Source of the DNA: CAXTTV01 sp964247295
GTDB taxonomy: Bacteria; Chloroflexota; Ktedonobacteria; Ktedonobacterales; Ktedonobacteraceae
Reading direction: 5' to 3'
DNA: 16,084 nucleotides
Assembly: GCA_964247295.1 (NCBI GenBank)
Contig: CAXTTV010000113.1
Location: 1-16,084, forward strand
The notes under the pieces are model-generated. The model had not been told where the DNA came from, searched no databases, and was given only the letters and a program-made list of their open reading frames with translations. Positions 1 through 7,850 of the stretch are shown here, piece by piece. Both the position numbers and the translations under genes were made by a program. How positions within the stretch are numbered: the stretch's first letter is position 1; each line of letters begins with the position of its first letter.

Positions 1-47
1 AGATTCTAGCGGGTGGCAGCTAAAAAATGTGTTGAATTCCTAAAAGC

Positions 48-1841
48 TTAGATCAGAGTAATATTCTCCGCCGGTACCCAGGCCTGACGGTGGTTGTAGT
101 TAATCGAATACCAGAGTTTTTTCGTCCCAGCCTCAACGGTAGTTGTGGTTGTTACAAAGGTCGACCCTACTGGTGCATCTCCTATCACAAAGCTCAGGGT
201 AGACGAGCTGAGATCTGGCCGGCTGTAGATCGCTACAGGCTTCCCATCCAGCCTTTTGATCTTAAGAGGGCGGCCATAGCTTTTGTTCTCAATCACAGCA
301 TTGGCCGGGGCAGCCAGCCAGCCCTGGATCGCATGCGCCGTGTGATCCACTTTGCCATCAGATCCATTCTTTGGCTGGTCTATGCCAAACCAGACCTGAT
401 ACATATACTGCCCTGTCCCCGCCGGATCTTTCACCTTTTTTGTATAGGTATAACTTAAACGTGGCTCAATATTAGAGGTGACATCGGTGACATCGGTTGC
501 CGAGTAGATTGAAGCTATTCCAGAATTAGTTGCGGGCCCATTATAGATGTAAAAGTAGTTAAAGTTCGCGGGTGTCTCGTGCCCGTTTTTGCCAAAAGGC
601 TTGCGTGAAGACTCTGGGGTAAGCGTCAGAACCCCCTTGTGCCCGGATAGCGGCGTCTCCTTCACATTTTGCTTACTGATCAGATCGATATAGTAGTCCC
701 AGAGCCAGTAAGGACCGGGATCGCTATGGTTTACCACTGATACTAGAGAGGAGGGAACGGTTGCATGGCCCAGAATATGATCGTGATCCAATGAAATATG
801 ATATTTTTTCGCCAGGTACGCGACCAGTTTCGCCGAGGCCAGATATTCTTTCGTGTTGTACCAGAGGTAGCCGGTAGCGGCAAAGCCCGCATGCTCTATA
901 CCAATTGAGCGCCGGTTAGACCAGAGATTGCCATCGTGGAAGGCGATGTCTTTTTCATGCAGCACCTGATACACACGGCCCTCGGTATCAATAACATAAT
1001 GGCTGCTGACATCAGTATTGGGATCGGAGAAGGTGTAGAGGGCACTGATCGCGCTACCCTCGATATCGTGAGAAACAACATAGTTAATAAGATAATCTTT
1101 AGGACGATTGCCCTCAAAATAGTTACAATGAGGTGCGTTATCCGGTAGAAGGGTGCAATCGTGAATTTTTGGATCAAGAATGCAATCGATTGCTCCAGGA
1201 TAGTCAGTCTTACCATCGGCCTTACAGCCATTGGGTAGTGGATCTTTGCTGACGGCAGCCGGAGTAAGCGTGTGAGTATCAGGCTGAACTATCTGGGATT
1301 GCAGTGTCAGCATTTCACCTGAGTCGGTAGGAGCCTCAAAGCCTGCCTGTATAATCTGATAAACCTCGTCGGCATACGCCTTTGCCAGATACTGATCGCT
1401 GCTGTGACTGTAACGAGCCACCGCGCCATACCACCCGGCAAGGGAAGATGGTACCGTATGATCTGGCGAAAGGGTGCGTGCATCTTGCTGAAGCAGCCAG
1501 GCCCCACCACGCAGGTTCGTAGACAGATCGTGTTGTAGCGTCTGAGGAGAGATCTTCAACGCCTGGGCCGCCTGGTCTAGCGTGTCATAATGAGGGTTTT
1601 TTACTAGATGCATACAGCCATAGCCACCGTCAATGCTTGGCTTGCCCTTATTCATGCTGAGACGCCCCTCTGTGTAGCAAAGGGCCAGCAGTAGCGAACG
1701 CGGTACCTGGAATTCGTCCGCCGCACGCGTAAAATCGGGAGCTACAGAGTCAGGTTGAGATGCAGCCAGAGCCGGCCTCGCACCTGGTCCAAGAACCATA
1801 AGTGTCATAATCAGACTAAAAAGAAGTGGTTTGAACCTCAA
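48..1841 (-). CDS. Secreted lysozyme-like / N-acetylmuramoyl-L-alanine amidase, TTG start
   Basis: Likely exported peptidoglycan hydrolase of about 597 residues that cuts the MurNAc-L-Ala bond, with a possible second glycan-directed domain. From the TTG start: a signal peptide (MRFK, a hydrophobic stretch, then ARPALA before AS); a lysozyme/transglycosylase-like segment at about 35-165 with CYTEGRLS (candidate Glu58), GGYGCMHL and NLRGGAWLL; then an Amidase_2/PGRP fold at about 247-390. Candidate zinc ligands are His258 (VVSH), His359 (GHAT) and Asp374 (HSDPGP), with Glu316 in IGIEH as the catalytic acid. The C-terminal 60 residues look like a bacterial SH3 cell-wall-binding module (YSRPD...LWYSI...WVPAENI). 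The ORF is open to a TTG at 1910, and an ATG lies at 1859, but neither has a good ribosome site and both would put a charged extension before the signal peptide. The amidase call is firm; activity of the lysozyme-like part is inferred. Confidence 0.85.
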   Translation of the reverse strand: MRFKPLLFSLIMTLMVLGPGARPALAASQPDSVAPDFTRAADEFQVPRSLLLALCYTEGRLSMNKGKPSIDGGYGCMHLVKNPHYDTLDQAAQALKISPQTLQHDLSTNLRGGAWLLQQDARTLSPDHTVPSSLAGWYGAVARYSHSSDQYLAKAYADEVYQIIQAGFEAPTDSGEMLTLQSQIVQPDTHTLTPAAVSKDPLPNGCKADGKTDYPGAIDCILDPKIHDCTLLPDNAPHCNYFEGNRPKDYLINYVVSHDIEGSAISALYTFSDPNTDVSSHYVIDTEGRVYQVLHEKDIAFHDGNLWSNRRSIGIEHAGFAATGYLWYNTKEYLASAKLVAYLAKKYHISLDHDHILGHATVPSSLVSVVNHSDPGPYWLWDYYIDLISKQNVKETPLSGHKGVLTLTPESSRKPFGKNGHETPANFNYFYIYNGPATNSGIASIYSATDVTDVTSNIEPRLSYTYTKKVKDPAGTGQYMYQVWFGIDQPKNGSDGKVDHTAHAIQGWLAAPANAVIENKSYGRPLKIKRLDGKPVAIYSRPDLSSSTLSFVIGDAPVGSTFVTTTTTVEAGTKKLWYSINYNHRQAWVPAENITLI

Positions 1842-1847
1842 AATATG

Positions 1848-1855
1848 CTCCTTTT
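1848..1855 (-). promoter_or_regulatory. Shine-Dalgarno that selects the TTG start of the amidase
   Basis: Read on the minus strand, AAAAGGAG lies six bases before TTG at 1841-1839. This is standard spacing, and the site sits inside the longer ORF that begins at ATG 1859. The protein from this TTG starts directly with a textbook signal peptide, so two independent signals agree. Confidence 0.6.
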
Positions 1856-1917
1856 GCATGAAAATATTATCAATTAAAGATCTGTGGATTGAAAATGAAA
1901 AATATCGCAATGATTAC

Positions 1918-1947
1918 ATCATACAAGATATATATCAATACAAGCAA
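1918..1947 (-). promoter_or_regulatory. Possible promoter of the amidase gene
   Basis: On the minus strand a TATGAT hexamer (1918-1923, five of six matches to TATAAT) follows TTGCTT (1942-1947) after an 18-base spacer. The -35 match is poor (three of six). The surroundings are very AT-rich, so chance matches are easy; treat as a candidate only. Confidence 0.25.
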
Positions 1948-2089
1948 TACTTATTTTTAAATATATGATATTTATTAGAAGATTTTAATAAAAATACTAA
2001 ATAGAAGAGTACAAGAAATACTGACACGTGGTCGTATACGTTTTTGTATTGTTTCGAGATAATGTTCCATCATGAGTATTTAGTGAGGG

Positions 2090-2153
2090 CTTACCCTAAC
2101 CTCTTGCAGTGTTTACAGCGTTTCTGCTAATATGCAAAGAAAAGTAGGGTAAG
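2090..2153. repeat. 9-bp inverted repeat flanking a candidate promoter
   Basis: CTTACCCTA at 2090-2098 is repeated as its exact reverse complement TAGGGTAAG at 2145-2153, with 46 bases between. A shorter pair, TTGCA (2104-2108) and TGCAA (2133-2137), is nested inside. The enclosed segment holds the best candidate promoter for the kinase genes, so the arms could be paired operator sites or a stem-loop. The function is inferred. Confidence 0.45.
2104..2133 (+). promoter_or_regulatory. Candidate promoter of the three-gene kinase cluster
   Basis: TTGCAG (2104-2109), an 18-base spacer, then TGC plus TAATAT (2125-2133), which has the layout of an extended -10 element. Transcription would start near 2140, giving a leader of about 165 bases. 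The hexamers are imperfect (three and four of six matches). Confidence 0.3.
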
Positions 2154-2269
2154 GCGAGAACAAAGATATACAAAGTCATTTCCATTAATCACCAGCCGGA
2201 CTTTTAGGAAAAAGTTACAAAGAAGGTCGTAAAGTCGTACCTTTAATACGTATAGTCTCTAGGTGTATT

Positions 2270-2283
2270 CCTGGGTAGCCAGG
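2270..2283 (+). other. Small hairpin before the kinase ribosome binding site
   Basis: CCTGG-GTAG-CCAGG forms a perfect 5-bp stem with a 4-base loop and ends six bases before GGAG (2289-2292). GGAG itself is 14 bases from the ATG at 2307, rather far, so a structured leader could influence initiation. Confidence 0.35.
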
Positions 2284-2306
2284 AAAATGGAGTTAAAAGT
2301 AGTAAT

Positions 2307-4412
2307 ATGGTACAGATATCGAATACCTCACCCCAGGAGGAGCCTGGAGCGCTTTCACGACTTCAGGCTGAAGTAAAAGAGAGTGAACAGCGTTTTCGCT
2401 CTACCTTTGATCAGGTTGCGGTTGGCATGGCGCACCTAGATCTGAATGGACGCTGGCTACAGGTTAACCAGAGGTTGTGTGAGATCCTTAGGTATAGCCG
2501 TGAGGAGTTACTTCAGACCGATGTTCAGAGCATTACCTATCCTGAAGATCTTGAAGTGGATCTCGCGGAGATGATCCGTCTCACAGGTGAACAAGATTAT
2601 ACATGCATTATAGAAAAACGCTATATTTGTAAAGATGGAACACCTATCTGGGTTCATGTAACGGTCTCTCAGGCCCGAGACGAAAAGGGCACCTTGCTTT
2701 ACCTGATCGCGGTTATAGAAGATATTCATGAGCGCCGACAGCTTGAAGAACAGATCAAGCAACAGCAAAACGCTTTAGAGGTGGCGGCCCGTCAGGCTAA
2801 TCACGAGCGGTTGCGGCTCCTGACGTTATTTGAGCAGGTGCCAGCCTTAATCTGCTTACTGCATGGACCTGAAATGACAATTGAGTTTGTCAATCAGCAG
2901 TTTTTACAAGTTACTGGTAAAGAAAATTCTACGGGGAAAACCGTAGCTGAAAAGTTTCCAGAACTGGTTAAACAGGGCTTTTTAACGTTACTTGAGCAGG
3001 TCTATCATACAGGTGAGCCCTACAACGCCAAAGAGGTTCCGGTACAGATTGTCAAAGACAGTGGTGAGCTTGTTGACCTCTATCTTAATTTTGTGTATCA
3101 GCCGACTCGTAATATTGAAGGGAAGGTTGATGGTATTCTTATTCACGCGATCGAGGTAACAGAGCAGTTTCACGATCGGCGGACACTACAGGAAAACAAG
3201 ATACGTATGGAATTAGCCCAACGTTTTGGGCATATTGGTACCTTTGAGTGGAATATCCCGGAGAACCACATTATCTGGACTCCCGAACTGGAGACGTTGT
3301 ACGGCCTGCCTCCTGGTGGTTTTGAAGGAAGATATGAGAATTGGACGCGGCGTGTGCATCCTGAGGATCTAAAAAAGGCCGAAGAGAACCTGCAAGCCGC
3401 AGTTAAGAGCGGTTCGCCATACAATGTCGAGTTTCGGGTTATCTGGCCCGATGGGACATTGCATTGGTTGCTGGGCAAAGGCGAGCTTTCAGAGTATGAT
3501 CAGCAAGGTCATCCACGGAAAATGACCGGCGTGAATATCGAAATTACCGATCGGAAAGAAGCTGAGCAGCAAGTAGTTCAAGTAAATCAAGAACTTCAGG
3601 AATTGAATGGCAAGCTTGAGAATATGGTTGAGGAGCGGACAGATGCACTTCAACAGGCCAACCTTGAACTTAATCGTAGCAATCAGGAGCTTCAAGATTT
3701 TGCCTACGTTGCCTCACACGATCTTCAGGAGCCCTTGAGAAAGATCCAGGCCTTTGGAAATCTGCTCGAAGAAGAATATGGAGATAAAATAGAAGACGGG
3801 AAACCATATCTAGATCGAATGCGCAACGCAGCGGGTCGAATGCGCGTCTTAATTGAAGACTTACTAACATTCTCGCGGGTTACCACCAAAGCTCTGCCTT
3901 TTTCAACGATCGACTTGAACCTGATCGCACGTGAAACCGTGGATGATCTGGAGGCCCGTATCCAATCGACCGGGGGGCGAGTAGAGGTTAGTGAATTGCC
4001 GAAACTAGAGGCTGATCCGCGCCAGATGCACCAGTTATTCCAGAACTTAATCGCGAACGCACTAAAGTTTCATAAACCGGATGAGCTACCAGTAGTTCGG
4101 GTTGAGGCAGAGATCAAAGAGTATGGTGGCGAGGAATTTGAGGGTCCCGTCTGTGTGTTGACCGTGGCAGACAATGGGATAGGCTTTGATGAGAAGTATC
4201 TTGATCGTATTTTCACTGTCTTCCAGCGCCTGCATGGAAAAAGTGAATATGAAGGAACTGGAATTGGCCTGGCTGTCGTCAGAAAAATTGTTGAGCGACA
4301 TGGAGGAACGATTACCGCTCATAGTCAGATTGGTGAGGGCGCGACCTTTATTGTGACCTTACCGCTTATCCATCAAAAATATAATGAAAGAGAAGTTTTA
4401 AATGATAAATAA
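2307..4412 (+). CDS. Triple-PAS sensor histidine kinase
   Basis: Sensor kinase of 701 residues that should autophosphorylate a histidine and pass the phosphate to a receiver. Three PAS/PAC modules lie at about 25-145, 165-290 and 300-420, the third resembling the PAS_3 fold (HPEDLKKAEE, PDGTLHW). A coiled coil runs at about 415-462. The HisKA box reads FAYVASHDLQEPLRK with phospho-acceptor His471, a type common in phytochrome-like kinases that pair with Rcp1-like receivers. The ATPase domain has the N box (NLIANALKFHK, 580-590), DNGIGF (622-627) and GTGIGLA (650-656). No transmembrane segment or signal peptide is visible, so it is probably a cytoplasmic sensor. The PAS ligand cannot be told from sequence. 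Its 3' end overlaps the next gene by 11 bases, suggesting translational coupling with that response regulator, its likely partner. Confidence 0.92.
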   Translation: MVQISNTSPQEEPGALSRLQAEVKESEQRFRSTFDQVAVGMAHLDLNGRWLQVNQRLCEILRYSREELLQTDVQSITYPEDLEVDLAEMIRLTGEQDYTCIIEKRYICKDGTPIWVHVTVSQARDEKGTLLYLIAVIEDIHERRQLEEQIKQQQNALEVAARQANHERLRLLTLFEQVPALICLLHGPEMTIEFVNQQFLQVTGKENSTGKTVAEKFPELVKQGFLTLLEQVYHTGEPYNAKEVPVQIVKDSGELVDLYLNFVYQPTRNIEGKVDGILIHAIEVTEQFHDRRTLQENKIRMELAQRFGHIGTFEWNIPENHIIWTPELETLYGLPPGGFEGRYENWTRRVHPEDLKKAEENLQAAVKSGSPYNVEFRVIWPDGTLHWLLGKGELSEYDQQGHPRKMTGVNIEITDRKEAEQQVVQVNQELQELNGKLENMVEERTDALQQANLELNRSNQELQDFAYVASHDLQEPLRKIQAFGNLLEEEYGDKIEDGKPYLDRMRNAAGRMRVLIEDLLTFSRVTTKALPFSTIDLNLIARETVDDLEARIQSTGGRVEVSELPKLEADPRQMHQLFQNLIANALKFHKPDELPVVRVEAEIKEYGGEEFEGPVCVLTVADNGIGFDEKYLDRIFTVFQRLHGKSEYEGTGIGLAVVRKIVERHGGTITAHSQIGEGATFIVTLPLIHQKYNEREVLNDK

Positions 4413-4890
4413 TCACTCAATCGTGATCTTAATGGCGGACGATGATGAAGATGATATTCTTTTAACCGAAAAGGCTTTAAAAAAAGGAAAATTACTGAAT
4501 GATCTGCATAGCGTCAAAGATGGAGAAGAGCTACTGGATTATCTTTTTCGCCGTGGCGCATTCACCGATCCTCTAAGTGCTCCGCGTCCGGGCTTGATCC
4601 TTCTCGATCTAAATATGCCTAAAAAAGATGGGCGGGAAGCCTTAAGAGAGATTAAATCGCATGCAGAGCTGCGTGACATCCCGATTGTCGTTTTTACGAC
4701 CTCGAAAGCGGAAGAGGACATTTACCGTTCATATCGTCTAGGCGTGAACTCATTTATTACCAAGCCTGTAACCTTTGAAAAATTAATAGAGGTTATGCAA
4801 GCGTTAGGCAAATATTGGTTTGAGGTTGTAACGCTACCTGACAAGAAGGGGACCTATGGAGATCTACCCAACCAAGATTCTACTTATTGA
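4402..4890 (+). CDS. Stand-alone Rcp1-like response regulator (CheY fold)
   Basis: A 162-residue single receiver domain without an output domain. The acidic pocket is ADDDEDD (13-18), the phospho-acceptor is Asp69 in LILLDLNMP, Thr100-Ser101 follow VVFTT, and the conserved lysine is Lys121 in FITKPV. The extra loop between helix 2 and strand 3 (about 48-63) and the pattern ILMADDDEDDILL match the Rcp1 subgroup that accepts phosphate from phytochrome-type kinases. It overlaps the upstream kinase by 11 bases and the downstream kinase by 35 bases, so all three are probably made together. It may act as a phosphate shuttle between the two kinases or signal by protein-protein contact. The start at 4402 keeps the whole first beta strand; its ribosome site (GAGAAG) is weak, as expected for a coupled gene. 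Confidence 0.92.
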   Translation: MINNHSIVILMADDDEDDILLTEKALKKGKLLNDLHSVKDGEELLDYLFRRGAFTDPLSAPRPGLILLDLNMPKKDGREALREIKSHAELRDIPIVVFTTSKAEEDIYRSYRLGVNSFITKPVTFEKLIEVMQALGKYWFEVVTLPDKKGTYGDLPNQDSTY

Positions 4891-6052
4891 GGATGATGAG
4901 GATGATGTGATCCTCTTGAAAAAGCTGCTCTCAAAAGTTCCGAACGCCCGATACGAGATTGTTTGGGAGGGTTCTTATCAGCAGGGTTTGGAGCAGATGC
5001 TGGGTGGAGAGTATGATCTTTGTATGCTGGACTATATGTTGGGAGCCCAGAACGGGATTGATCTGGTGCGAGATGCCCGTTTACGTGGATATGCTGGTCC
5101 AATCATTCTGCTAACCGGGGCTGGTGAAGGTGAGATCGATATTCAGGCTCTTCAGGCTGGAGCCGACGATTATATCTCAAAAACGGAACTTCAAGGAACA
5201 TGGCTAAGCCGGATCATCCGCTACGCGATTGAGCGCAAAAAAGCTGAGCGTGAGCGTGAGCGTCTCACGCGAGAACAGATCGCGAGCCGCGAATTGGAGA
5301 ATCGACGTAACGAGTTTATTAGCATGGTTGTACACGAACTGAAAACACCTTTGACCAGTCTGAAAGGCTATGCTCAGCTTTTGCAGCGTCGTACAAAAAA
5401 GTCTGGAGATGAGCAGGCGGTACAATTGACGATCCGCATGGATGGGCAGATCAAAAAATTGACGGGCCTGATTGAAGACTTTCTGGACGTTACAAGGATC
5501 TCTGGTGGGAAACTTCAGTTCCGCGAAGAATATTTTGTTTTCGATGAAATGGTTTCTGAGGTGATTGAAGAACTGAAGCTGACCTCAGACAAAATTATTG
5601 AGTGTCAGGGCCGGACCAATAAAACTATCTGGGGCGATCGCCTACGGATCGGACAGGTGATTACTAATCTTCTAACTAATGCTATGAAATATGCTCCACA
5701 GGCTGATCGTATCATCGTTCACAGCTCCGCTGATGATCAAAGCGTTACCGTGAGTGTCCAAGATTTCGGGCCGGGCATCCCAGAGGATCAGCAGGCTAAA
5801 ATCTTTAATGCTTTTTATCGAGTTGAGCAACATGAGCGTAGTGGGACCCCTGGATTGGGATTGGGACTGCATATCGCTGCTGAGATTATTCAGCGTCAGG
5901 AGGGCCAGATCTGGGTCGAGAGTCAGCCGGGGGTGGGTTCCATCTTTCGCTTTGTTCTACCAGTCGATCGTCCCCATTTACCAGAGGAGCCGGCAGAGGC
6001 ACCGCCAACAATGCAGCTACAACAACTGGCACAGGATGAAGTTACCAGCTAA
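4856..6052 (+). CDS. Receiver-first hybrid histidine kinase (REC-HisKA-HATPase)
   Basis: A 398-residue kinase in which the receiver comes first. REC at about 5-122 has IEDDEDD (12-17), phospho-acceptor Asp59 in LCMLDYML, Thr87 and Lys109 (DDYISK). A charged linker helix (about 122-152, KKAERERERL) leads to HisKA with His160 in MVVHELKTPLTSLKGY. The ATPase domain has NLLTNAMKYA (271-280), DFGPGIP (303-309) and GLGLGL (333-338). The tail after residue 370 is proline- and glutamine-rich and probably disordered. There are no membrane segments, so it is cytoplasmic. The REC domain probably gates the kinase, taking its signal from the upstream PAS kinase or shuttle receiver. No DNA-binding output protein is encoded in this cluster. 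The ATG at 4856 has AAGGGG six bases upstream, within the end of the previous gene. Confidence 0.92.
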   Translation: MEIYPTKILLIEDDEDDVILLKKLLSKVPNARYEIVWEGSYQQGLEQMLGGEYDLCMLDYMLGAQNGIDLVRDARLRGYAGPIILLTGAGEGEIDIQALQAGADDYISKTELQGTWLSRIIRYAIERKKAERERERLTREQIASRELENRRNEFISMVVHELKTPLTSLKGYAQLLQRRTKKSGDEQAVQLTIRMDGQIKKLTGLIEDFLDVTRISGGKLQFREEYFVFDEMVSEVIEELKLTSDKIIECQGRTNKTIWGDRLRIGQVITNLLTNAMKYAPQADRIIVHSSADDQSVTVSVQDFGPGIPEDQQAKIFNAFYRVEQHERSGTPGLGLGLHIAAEIIQRQEGQIWVESQPGVGSIFRFVLPVDRPHLPEEPAEAPPTMQLQQLAQDEVTS

Positions 6053-6072
6053 TTCCTCTGTCACATGAGAAA

Positions 6073-6110
6073 GAGCGGGACCATCCGTAGTGGTCCCGCT
6101 CCCCTTTTTT
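6073..6110 (+). terminator. Strong rho-independent terminator after the kinase cluster
   Basis: GAGCGGGACCA (6073-6083) pairs perfectly with TGGTCCCGCTC (6091-6101) over 11 bp with a 7-base loop, followed by CCCTTTTTT. It lies 20 bases after the last kinase stop and 12 bases from the stop of the convergent phosphoesterase gene. On the other strand the downstream run is CTCTTTCTC, so some bidirectional action is possible but weaker. Confidence 0.92.
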
Positions 6111-6121
6111 ATATCAGCAAT

Positions 6122-7648
6122 TTATCGATCAACCTTCTGACCCGTTGTAGGATCGAGGAAGAGGCGCTCGTTATTGGAATAGCGTGAGAAATCAAACATG
6201 TTATTCAGACTGCCAGCGAGATCATCAAAGGACTGGTCACCAATGCGGCCCAGGTGCCAGTTATCTTCAATAAAGCGCAGGATCGACGACTGATCTGTTG
6301 TCGAATGATCGACAAAGTTGGATTTGGCATAGGGGGAGACAACGAGCAGAGGCAGGCGAGGGCCGTAGCCACAGCGAGCCTGATACGCGCCCGGTTTGGG
6401 AGTCCCACAAAGGCCAGTGCCATTCAACGCGTCATTTGCGTCGGCTGAATGATTGACAATCGGACCCATCGCATGATCGTACCAGCCATCGGAATCATCG
6501 TAAGCGATAACCACCGCCGTACTGCTCCACTCAGGGGTCTTCTCCAGTTTATTGATGGTATCGACCACAAAGTGCTGCTCATCAAGCGGATCAGAGTAAC
6601 CCGCATGCCCATCCTGATAAGAGGCGGCCTTCAGGAAGCTAACCGCCGGCAGATTGTGAACCTTCACTGAGCTCCAGAAATCCGTCAGGTCGTACTGATG
6701 GTGAGCCTGGTCCGACTTACCAATCATCGCGACCGAGGTTGGAGGCAGATGCTTGGGATTTGCTGTAGACGCATAGTATTGGAAAGGCGCATGGTGGGGG
6801 CTATAATCGGTAACTACATTTCCACCAATATTTTTGTGGGTCGCGCCACAAACAACCTTACCATTAGCGGTACCTGTCGGCTTGAAACCACCCTGGAACC
6901 AGCCCCAGGAGACCTTCTTCTCATTGAGCAGGTCACCAACATTCTTACCGCTCAGCGCGACCGTCTCATTTTTTGTGCTGGAGCACTCATCAGCAGTGGG
7001 ATCGGGATCACCGATAACTGTGCCGTTGCTCACTTCGCCTTTGACATCAGCGGGAGTAGAGCCATGAGTCTGACCAGAGATCAGATTGAGTGCACCGGGG
7101 GTTGAAGGGCCGAAGGTGGTCCCAAACGAATTATCGCTCATCGAGAAATGCTGAGCATAATTCCACATACCTGTGACGGTGTTACCATCATAATAGTTCA
7201 TAACGATATTTTTATCAGTACATTTGCTACCGGCGACCGTTTGCACAAATTGATCCATCAGACCATGATCAAAAGCCTTCTGCTCATCGGTATAAGAGTG
7301 ATCTTGATCGCAAGTCAGCGCCTGAGAGCGATCCAGTCGCTGGGGATTGGCGAGATTAGGATTATGGTTGAGCAGAGTATCGTTCAGGCCATTCACAGAA
7401 GGTGTACCGGGTTTCGCCGTAAACTTGGGTTGACCGGCAGGATTTTTCGCGTAAGGGTACGTTCCAAAGTAGTGATCGAAGGACACATTCTCCTGAAATA
7501 GCACTACAACATGTTTGATTGGAGTAGACTGCTGCTTATTAAAATTTTCAGCAGGCTGGGATTGAGCAGCAAGGGTAGTGCCCAAAGAGGCCGTCCCTAT
7601 CGCCAATACCGCAGCAATAGCAGGCAAAAACTTAAATCGCGATTTCAT
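6122..7648 (-). CDS. Secreted phosphoesterase, phospholipase C / AcpA-type acid phosphatase family
   Basis: Exported 508-residue hydrolase of phosphate esters; the family includes bacterial phospholipases C and Francisella AcpA. The signal peptide is MKSRFKF followed by a hydrophobic run to about residue 28 (TTLAAQS). Family motifs appear in order: VVLFQENVSFDHYFG (49-62, metal/active-site Glu53-Asn54), DHSYTDEQKAFDHGLMDQF (116-134), FGPSTPGALNLISG (179-192, candidate nucleophile Ser182), WGWFQGGF (248-255), IAYDDSDGWYDH (381-392, metal-binding Asp384-Asp385), and YGPRLPLLVVSPYAK (428-442) near the C-terminus. The length is typical of the AcpA-like branch; the exact substrate (phospholipid or phosphomonoester) is unknown. 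The ATG has AAAGGTG 11 bases upstream. It is monocistronic between two terminators. Confidence 0.9.
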   Translation of the reverse strand: MKSRFKFLPAIAAVLAIGTASLGTTLAAQSQPAENFNKQQSTPIKHVVVLFQENVSFDHYFGTYPYAKNPAGQPKFTAKPGTPSVNGLNDTLLNHNPNLANPQRLDRSQALTCDQDHSYTDEQKAFDHGLMDQFVQTVAGSKCTDKNIVMNYYDGNTVTGMWNYAQHFSMSDNSFGTTFGPSTPGALNLISGQTHGSTPADVKGEVSNGTVIGDPDPTADECSSTKNETVALSGKNVGDLLNEKKVSWGWFQGGFKPTGTANGKVVCGATHKNIGGNVVTDYSPHHAPFQYYASTANPKHLPPTSVAMIGKSDQAHHQYDLTDFWSSVKVHNLPAVSFLKAASYQDGHAGYSDPLDEQHFVVDTINKLEKTPEWSSTAVVIAYDDSDGWYDHAMGPIVNHSADANDALNGTGLCGTPKPGAYQARCGYGPRLPLLVVSPYAKSNFVDHSTTDQSSILRFIEDNWHLGRIGDQSFDDLAGSLNNMFDFSRYSNNERLFLDPTTGQKVDR

Positions 7649-7679
7649 TTAAAAATAGACACCTTTCTTAGGCATACAT

Positions 7680-7692
7680 CATATAGCATATG
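7680..7692. repeat. Perfect dyad in the phosphoesterase leader
   Basis: CATAT-AGC-ATATG, 5-bp arms around three bases. It shares the 9-mer ATATAGCAT with the palindrome upstream of cydD (13922-13930). It lies downstream of the predicted start site, where a repressor could act. Function unproven. Confidence 0.35.
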
Positions 7693-7717
7693 AAACGGGT
7701 GCATCCCGACGTGATGG

Positions 7718-7726
7718 ATTATACCA
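7718..7726 (-). promoter_or_regulatory. Extended -10 promoter of the phosphoesterase gene
   Basis: On the minus strand TGG-TATAAT is a perfect extended -10 element, about 70 bases upstream of the ATG at 7648. No convincing -35 box is present, which is common with an extended -10. Predicted start is near 7711, leaving a leader of about 63 bases that contains the dyad CATAT-AGC-ATATG (7680-7692). Confidence 0.5.
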
Positions 7727-7850
7727 TTCTTCTATTAAGAACAGGCTAAATAAATGTTAAAACAACCATATATGGGCATCCTAGAAAGTATAAAATAAAA
7801 ATTGATAGTAGAAAGATAATGCTAATCCACGAAAGATGCGCTCACGGGTT

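Larger units (their letters stand above)
1842..2306. other. 465-base divergent intergenic control region
   Basis: No gene is seen here. The left half (about 1860-2025) is extremely AT-rich and carries short dyads: ATGAT-TAC-ATCAT at 1910-1922, GATATATATC at 1927-1936 and AAATAT-ATG-ATATTT at 1959-1973. A near-identical 13-base direct repeat, TACAAG(C/A)AATACT, occurs at 1939-1951 and 2010-2022. The right half carries a widely spaced inverted repeat around a candidate kinase promoter, 8-bp palindromes CGTATACG (2033-2040) and ATACGTAT (2246-2253), and a small hairpin just before the kinase ribosome site. Confidence 0.7.

Noticed and set aside
6698..7105. Plus-strand ORFs inside the phosphoesterase gene
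   Set aside because: All lie antisense to an intact catalytic domain and have no recognisable product.
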